Program-made: the position numbers and the translations under genes
The notes under the pieces: model-generated
What the model was told of the DNA's origin: nothing
The model's input: the letters and a program-made list of their open reading frames with translations, nothing else
Database searches by the model: none
From: Actinomycetes bacterium
GTDB taxonomy: Bacteria > Actinomycetota > Actinomycetes > Propionibacteriales > Propionibacteriaceae
Reading direction: 5' to 3'
DNA length: 20,450 nt
NCBI GenBank assembly: GCA_023436925.1
Contig: JAEZHJ010000070.1
Coordinates: forward strand, 1 to 20,450
Shown here: one piece after another, positions 16,252-20,450 of the stretch
How the letters are laid out: each line of letters begins with the position of its first letter
Position numbering within the stretch: the stretch's first letter is position 1

Positions 16252-16257
16252 CTCCTC
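16252..16257 (-). promoter_or_regulatory. Ribosome binding site of the LicD gene
   Basis: GAGGAG on the minus strand, 6 bases before ATG 16245. It decides between this start and longer upstream options. Confidence 0.8.
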
Positions 16258-16382
16258 GGCCAGGCGCGGGCGGCGCCCGCAGCCAGCACGCACTCTAGCG
16301 GGGCGGTGCAGCGGCACGCCGCCGGCGCTGAACCCTCAACCCTTTCCTGAGGATTCTCTGTGAATATGCCCAGTGCTCGGCC

Positions 16383-16388
16383 TAGTAT
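16383..16388 (+). promoter_or_regulatory. Possible -10 box of the secreted EEP protein gene
   Basis: TAGTAT fits the TAnnnT pattern and would give a leader of about 30 bases carrying the GGAGG at 16417-16421. The region around TGTGAA (16359-16364), 18 bases upstream, is the only -35 candidate and is weak. A short inverted repeat CCTCA...TGAGG (about 16334-16352) lies further upstream and could be an operator. Confidence 0.4.
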
Positions 16389-16426
16389 GTTGCTCCCTCG
16401 CAGTCTCTCCCCTCCTGGAGGCCGCA

Positions 16427-18088
16427 TTGTCCAGCCAGCGCCCCCTTCGCCTGGTTGCAGTTCTCGCCGGACTGGTCCTGCTGCTCGGACTGGTGCCGAC
16501 CGGTTCGGCGCGCGCCACCGGCGACCCCGTCGAACCGCCCCAGACGTCCCTGGCGTCCCAAGCGCCCGACGCGTACCAGCCACCCCAGCCGCCGCAGGCA
16601 CCCCAGAGCGTGAAGGCGGTTTCGATCAGCCGCAGCGGGATAGCGCTGACGTGGGGAGCGGTGACCGGCGCGGCGCGCTACCAGGTCAGCTACTCGACCT
16701 CGTCCAAGATGACCAGCGCCAAGCGCGTCACCGTGACCAGCCCGGCGGTCGACCTGAAGAGCCTCAAGGCGAAGAAGGCCTACTACATCACCGTCCGGGC
16801 GATCTCGTCCGCGGGCCTGGTCGGACCGGTCTCGAGCCGGCTGAAGGTCACCACCAAGTCGTCCTCCAAGTCCTACACCTACCTGGCGCCGGCCGGGCTG
16901 GTGGCCACCACGGTGAGCACCGACCGGCTGACCGTGAGCTGGAACTCGCGGGGCAAGGGGCTGCGCTACCGGGTCGCGATCTCCACGTCGAGTTCCTTCA
17001 GCAATGCCGAGTACCACTACGTCACCGGCACCAGCAAGACGATCACGAAGCTGCTCGACGGCACCACCTACTACGTGCGGGCCCGGGTGGTGAGCTCGTC
17101 GAACAAGACCAGGAGCGTCGAGTCGCCGGCGATCGCCGTCCGCACCGTGGTGATCCCCGTCACCGGGGTGGGTGACATCACCGTCGCCAGCTACAACGTC
17201 GCGACCAAGAGCATCACCACCGGCGGCACCTGGGAGAAGCGCCGCGGAGCGGTGGTCGAGACCATCCTGTCGCAGAGCCCGGACGTGATCGGCCTGCAGG
17301 AGGCCTCCCAGGGCAAGCTGTCCGGGCTGGACCTCAGCCAGGCCGAGGACCTGGTCAACCGGCTCGGGGGGCCCTACGCGCTGGCCAACACCGCCCGCTA
17401 CAACTGCAAGAACCCGAAGTCGCCGCACAAGTGCTCGTCGAAGTACCAGGGCGCGTCCAACAGCCAGAAGATCGCCTACCGGACCGACAAGCTGACCCTC
17501 GTCCAGCACGGCTCGAAGCGGATCTCGAGCTCGAAGACGAAGATGACCGAGCACCGCTACGTCGAGTGGGCGGTGTTCCGGGACAAGGCCTCGGGGCGGA
17601 AGTTCTTCTTCGTCAACGTGCACCTCGACCCCGGCAAGACCAGCAAGGCGCGCTCGATGCGCAAGAAGCAGGTCAGCCAGATCCTCGACGTGATCAAGAC
17701 GAAGAACCCCACCAAGCTCCCCACGTACGTGGTGGGCGACTTCAACTCCCACAAGTGGTCCGAGCCGTCCAACGGCGTCTACGACCAGATGGTGAAGGCC
17801 GGCTACCGCGATCCGCTGGGCAACACCTACAAGTCGACCAAGACTGCCCCGGGCGCCTTCGTCGAGCGGCGCAAGAACACCCATTTCTCCAGCTTCAACT
17901 ACTTCGATCGGGTGGCGCCGGCCAAGCCGGAATGGATCAACGGGATCTACCTGGACTACATCTGGACCAGCTCGGGCATCGCCGTGCCGGAGTGGGAAAC
18001 GGTGGTGAAGGTGGATTCCCAGGGCCGGTTCATCGGGCAGATCCCGTCCGACCACAACATGCTGCGGGCGCGGACGAGGCTGGGCTGA
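16427..18088 (+). CDS. Secreted protein with two fibronectin type III domains and an EEP phosphatase/nuclease domain
   Basis: 553 residues. The signal peptide is clear: RPLR, a hydrophobic stretch (~9-24), then SARA with cleavage after A30. A Pro-rich linker (~33-60) is followed by two FN3 domains (~58-150 and ~155-240; SGIALTW, YYITVRA, DRLTVSW, YYVRARV) and an endonuclease/exonuclease/phosphatase domain (~245-553): VASYNV, GLQE (E292), NVHLD (H399), GDFN (D438, N440) and the final SDH (D542, H543). These are the metal and catalytic residues of the fold. The family includes DNases, sphingomyelinases and other phosphodiesterases, so the substrate is open. FN3 domains suggest it binds the cell surface or an external polymer. 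TTG 16427 has GGAGG 5 bases upstream and gives the most compact signal peptide. Confidence 0.9.
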   Translation: MSSQRPLRLVAVLAGLVLLLGLVPTGSARATGDPVEPPQTSLASQAPDAYQPPQPPQAPQSVKAVSISRSGIALTWGAVTGAARYQVSYSTSSKMTSAKRVTVTSPAVDLKSLKAKKAYYITVRAISSAGLVGPVSSRLKVTTKSSSKSYTYLAPAGLVATTVSTDRLTVSWNSRGKGLRYRVAISTSSSFSNAEYHYVTGTSKTITKLLDGTTYYVRARVVSSSNKTRSVESPAIAVRTVVIPVTGVGDITVASYNVATKSITTGGTWEKRRGAVVETILSQSPDVIGLQEASQGKLSGLDLSQAEDLVNRLGGPYALANTARYNCKNPKSPHKCSSKYQGASNSQKIAYRTDKLTLVQHGSKRISSSKTKMTEHRYVEWAVFRDKASGRKFFFVNVHLDPGKTSKARSMRKKQVSQILDVIKTKNPTKLPTYVVGDFNSHKWSEPSNGVYDQMVKAGYRDPLGNTYKSTKTAPGAFVERRKNTHFSSFNYFDRVAPAKPEWINGIYLDYIWTSSGIAVPEWETVVKVDSQGRFIGQIPSDHNMLRARTRLG

Positions 18089-18107
18089 GCCACGTCCGCG
18101 GGTGCCC

Positions 18108-18113
18108 TAGCCT
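18108..18113 (+). promoter_or_regulatory. Likely -10 box for leaderless menB mRNA
   Basis: TAGCCT ends 6 bases before ATG 18120. Transcription starting at or next to the A of the ATG would give a leaderless mRNA, common in Actinomycetota. GAGGG in the gap is too close to the ATG to be a normal ribosome binding site. Confidence 0.5.
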
Positions 18114-18119
18114 GAGGGC

Positions 18120-19016
18120 ATGAGCACTCCCTTCCAGCCGCAACGCTGGCGTGAGGTCGACGGGTTCGGGTTCACCGACATCACCTACCACCGGGCGGTG
18201 GACGTGCCCGCGGTGCGGATCGCCTTCGACCGCCCCGAGGTGCGCAATGCCTTCCGGCCGCACACCGTGGACGAGTTGTACACCGCGCTCGACCACGCCC
18301 GGATGTCCTCCGACGTGGGCTGCGTCCTGCTGACCGGCAACGGGCCCTCGCCCAAGGACGGCGGCTGGGCCTTCTGCTCCGGCGGCGACCAGCGGATCCG
18401 CGGCCGGGCCGGCTACCAGTACGCCGAGGGGGAGTCGGCCGAGACCGTGGACGCCGCCCGGCTGGGCCGCCTCCACATCCTCGAGGTGCAGCGGCTGATC
18501 CGGTTCATGCCGAAGGTCGTGATCGCCCTGGTGAACGGTTGGGCGGCCGGCGGCGGCCACTCGCTGCACGTGGTCAGCGACCTCACGCTGGCCTCGGCCG
18601 AGCACGCCCGGTTCAAGCAGACCGACGCCGACGTCGGCTCCTTCGACGGCGGTTTCGGCTCGGCCTATCTGGCCCGCCAGGTGGGGCAGAAGTTCGCCCG
18701 CGAGATCTTCTTCCTGGGCGAGGTGTACACCGCCGAGGATGCGCACCGGATGGGCATGGTCAACGCCGTGGTGCCGCACGAGCAGCTCGAGGAGGTCGGC
18801 CTGGAGTGGGCGGCGAAGATCTGCAGCAAGTCACCCACCGCGCAGCGGATGCTCAAGTTCGCCTTCAACGCCATCGACGACGGCCTGGTCGGCCAGCAGG
18901 TCTTCGCCGGGGAGAGCACCCGCCTGGCCTACATGACCGACGAAGCCGTCGAGGGCCGCGACTCCTTCCTCGAGAAGCGCCCCCCGGACTGGAGCCGGTT
19001 CCCCTACTACTACTGA
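18120..19016 (+). CDS. menB: 1,4-Dihydroxy-2-naphthoyl-CoA synthase
   Basis: 298 residues, normal for MenB. It cyclises o-succinylbenzoyl-CoA to 1,4-dihydroxy-2-naphthoyl-CoA in menaquinone synthesis, a cytoplasmic crotonase-fold reaction. Visible family marks are RPEVRNAFRP, AFCSGGDQR (CoA and oxyanion part), VNGWAAGGGHSLHVVSDLT, the TDADVGSFDGG loop typical of MenB, and the C-terminal RPPDWSRFPYYY, which closes the active site of the neighbouring subunit. The genes around it are not other men genes, so here menB marks the edge of the glycan locus with core metabolism. Its start follows a -10-like hexamer by 6 bases. Confidence 0.97.
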   Translation: MSTPFQPQRWREVDGFGFTDITYHRAVDVPAVRIAFDRPEVRNAFRPHTVDELYTALDHARMSSDVGCVLLTGNGPSPKDGGWAFCSGGDQRIRGRAGYQYAEGESAETVDAARLGRLHILEVQRLIRFMPKVVIALVNGWAAGGGHSLHVVSDLTLASAEHARFKQTDADVGSFDGGFGSAYLARQVGQKFAREIFFLGEVYTAEDAHRMGMVNAVVPHEQLEEVGLEWAAKICSKSPTAQRMLKFAFNAIDDGLVGQQVFAGESTRLAYMTDEAVEGRDSFLEKRPPDWSRFPYYY

Positions 19017-19018
19017 CC

Positions 19019-19144
19019 CGGGGACGGTTCTTTGGCACACGGGGACGGTTCTCTGGCACAGGGGGACGGTTCTTTCGCACACGGGGACGGTTCTTTCGCA
19101 CACGGGGACGGTCCTTCGGCACACGGGGACGGTCCCTCGACCCC
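19019..19144. repeat. Six tandem 21-bp units after menB
   Basis: Units begin at 19019, 19040, 19061, 19082, 19103 and 19124, each 21 bases long. The core is GGGGACGGTTCTTT followed by GGCACA or CGCACA. Units 3 and 4 are nearly identical; unit 5 has GGTCC for GGTTC, and unit 6 keeps only the first part. A decayed piece (GGACGGTCGCAC) follows near 19153-19164. The array starts 3 bases after the menB stop and fills most of the gap to the esterase gene. I believe the GGGGACGGTTCTTT core resembles REP-like elements mobilised by Y1 (TnpA-REP) transposases, but that is from memory and no transposase is present. Confidence 0.85.
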
Positions 19145-19182
19145 GGTGAGGGCGGACGGTCGCACGGCAACACCCGTTCGGG

Positions 19183-19188
19183 CAGGAT
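19183..19188 (+). promoter_or_regulatory. Likely -10 box for leaderless esterase mRNA
   Basis: CAGGAT ends 6 bases before ATG 19195, the same geometry as in front of menB and the YbaK-type gene. No Shine-Dalgarno sequence lies at normal distance. Confidence 0.4.
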
Positions 19189-19194
19189 GACGCC

Positions 19195-19956
19195 ATGACC
19201 ACACTGCCCGTCCGTCCGGGAGCCGAACCGTTCTCCGCCAACGGCGGGCCGCACGGCGTCCTGCTCTGCCACGGCTTCACCGGGTCACCGGCCTCGATGC
19301 GGCCCTGGGCCGAGGACCTGGCCGGCCGCGGCTTCACCGTCCGGCTGCCCCGGCTGCCCGGCCACGGCACCACCTGGCAGGAGATGAACACGACCACCTG
19401 GCGGGACTGGTACGCCGAGGTGGACGACGCCCTCACCGAGCTGCGCGACCGGTGCGAGTGGGTCGCCGTGGCCGGATTGTCGATGGGCGGGGCGCTCGCC
19501 CTGCGGCTGGCCCAGCAGCGCCCGCAGGAGGTCGGTGCGCTGGCCCTGGTCAACCCGGCCGTCGGCCTGAAGCGGGCCGACCTCAAGCTGTTGCCGCTGC
19601 TGCGCCGGGTGACGGCGTCCTACCCCGGCATCAGCAACGACATCCGCAAGCCCGGCCAGGACGAGGTCGCCTACGACCGGGTGCCGCTGCATGCGATGGC
19701 CTCCCAGCTGGAACTGTGGCGCGACGTCCGTACCCACCTCGGGCAGGTCACGGCGCCGCTGGTCTACTTCCGCTCCACGATCGACCACGTGGTGGACGGG
19801 CTCAGCCAGACGACCGTGCTGGCCGGGGTGTCGTCCACCACCAAGGAGCTCGTCGAGCTGCCCGACAGCTACCACGTCGCCACCCTGGACCACGACGCCC
19901 CGACGATCTTCGAGCGCTCGGCCGCCTTCTTCGCCGAGCACGCTCCGCAGGCCTGA
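19195..19956 (+). CDS. Alpha/beta-hydrolase, carboxylesterase or monoacylglycerol lipase type
   Basis: 253 residues. The family marks are LLCHGFTGSP (oxyanion-hole region), RLPGHGTT, the nucleophile elbow GLSMGG, an acidic residue in STIDHVV and the catalytic histidine in SYHVATLDHD. The order and length match the Est30-like carboxylesterases that hydrolyse short- to medium-chain esters or monoacylglycerols. There is no signal peptide, so it should be cytoplasmic. The gene is on the same strand as menB but separated from it by the 21-bp repeat array, and it has its own promoter-like hexamer. Physiological substrate unknown. Confidence 0.88.
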   Translation: MTTLPVRPGAEPFSANGGPHGVLLCHGFTGSPASMRPWAEDLAGRGFTVRLPRLPGHGTTWQEMNTTTWRDWYAEVDDALTELRDRCEWVAVAGLSMGGALALRLAQQRPQEVGALALVNPAVGLKRADLKLLPLLRRVTASYPGISNDIRKPGQDEVAYDRVPLHAMASQLELWRDVRTHLGQVTAPLVYFRSTIDHVVDGLSQTTVLAGVSSTTKELVELPDSYHVATLDHDAPTIFERSAAFFAEHAPQA

Positions 19957-20007
19957 GTCCACCTTCCGGCAGGTGAGGCCGGGACGGGCGGACGCGGCGA
20001 CGCTGCC

Positions 20008-20013
20008 TACAAT
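20008..20013 (+). promoter_or_regulatory. Likely -10 box for leaderless YbaK-type gene
   Basis: TACAAT matches TATAAT at 5 of 6 positions and ends 6 bases before GTG 20020. This is the best of the leaderless-type signals in the window and supports the GTG as start. Confidence 0.55.
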
Positions 20014-20019
20014 CGCGGC

Positions 20020-20450
20020 GTGTTCGCCAAGCTCCATGCCGTCCGGGCCCTCGACCACCCCGAACTGGTCCCGCCGGCGGTCTTCGCCGCGCTGCCGCTC
20101 GTCCCGTCCGCCCAGGTCTTCACCATCGACCCCGAGCACGCCGACACCGAGACGCTGGCCCGGGTCTACGACCTGCCGATGGAGATCATGGCCAACGCCG
20201 TGCTCGTCCAGGGCCGCCGGGGCGGGGAGGAACGCCAGGCCTGCTGCATGACGCTCGCCCACCGCCGGGTGGACGTGAACAACGTGGTCCGGCGTCGGCT
20301 CGACGTCCGCAAGGCGTCCTTCGCCCCGATGGACGTCGCGGTGGCCGCGTCCGGGATGGAGTACGGCGGGATCACCCCGGTCGGGTTGCCGTCCGACTGG
20401 CCGGTCTGGGTGGACGCCGCGGTGGCCGACTCCGAGTGGGTGTGCATCGG
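20020..20450 (+). CDS. YbaK/aminoacyl-tRNA editing domain protein, C-terminus cut off by the window edge
   Basis: 143 codons are seen before the window ends. The sequence matches YbaK/ProRS-INS editing domains, which hydrolyse wrongly charged aminoacyl-tRNAs in the cytoplasm: an N-terminal helix region, VFTIDPEHADTE, a middle part with NNVVRRRLDVRKASFAP holding the conserved lysine, and MEYGGITPVGLP, the characteristic loop of actinobacterial members. The amino acid and tRNA specificity cannot be read from this piece. The start is GTG 20020, directed by TACAAT 6 bases before it. The gap to the esterase stop is 63 bases with nothing else in it. Confidence 0.85.
   Translation, partial: MFAKLHAVRALDHPELVPPAVFAALPLVPSAQVFTIDPEHADTETLARVYDLPMEIMANAVLVQGRRGGEERQACCMTLAHRRVDVNNVVRRRLDVRKASFAPMDVAVAASGMEYGGITPVGLPSDWPVWVDAAVADSEWVCI

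Noticed and set aside
19019..19144. The repeat array considered as a CRISPR.
   Set aside because: Units are head to tail without unique spacers, are only 21 bp long, and no cas genes are near.

Overview
The window is about 70% GC, codes densely on both strands and starts several genes with GTG or TTG. At least three genes place a -10-like hexamer exactly 6 bases before the start codon, which suggests leaderless transcripts. With menB (menaquinone synthesis) present, this points to a high-GC Actinomycetota chromosome. I cannot resolve the family. No tRNA, rRNA, CRISPR array or transposase gene was seen.

Layout. (1) 1-2633, minus: a large tandem family-2 glycosyltransferase cut by the window edge. 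(2) 2748-12648, plus: a phosphonate operon of four genes, namely pepM (PEP mutase with an N-terminal cytidylyltransferase-like domain), ppd (phosphonopyruvate decarboxylase), a 908-residue fusion (LicC/PntC-like nucleotidyltransferase, then PhpC-like phosphonoacetaldehyde reductase, then LicD transferase), and a 1541-residue protein. The first ~867 residues of that last protein are a collinear but catalytically degenerate copy of the whole fusion, followed by an intact-looking GT2 and an intact-looking LicD domain. (3) 12580-16245: a QueC-like PP-loop ATPase (minus), a polysaccharide pyruvyl transferase (plus) and a stand-alone LicD protein (minus). (4) 16427-18088: a secreted FN3-FN3-EEP phosphatase/nuclease-type protein. 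(5) 18120-20450: menB, a six-unit 21-bp tandem repeat, an alpha/beta-hydrolase and the start of a YbaK-type deacylase.

How the genes fit together (inference from families). PepM converts PEP to phosphonopyruvate; Ppd decarboxylates it to phosphonoacetaldehyde; the middle domain of the fusion reduces that to 2-hydroxyethylphosphonate (HEP). A nucleotidyltransferase domain, in the fusion or on PepM, would activate HEP as CMP-HEP, and LicD domains would transfer it to a glycan built by the GT2 proteins and perhaps pyruvylated. No aminotransferase, HEP dioxygenase or C-P lyase gene is visible, so a HEP-decorated surface glycan is the best reading. The most unusual element is the pseudoenzyme copy of the three-domain fusion welded to a fresh GT2-LicD pair.
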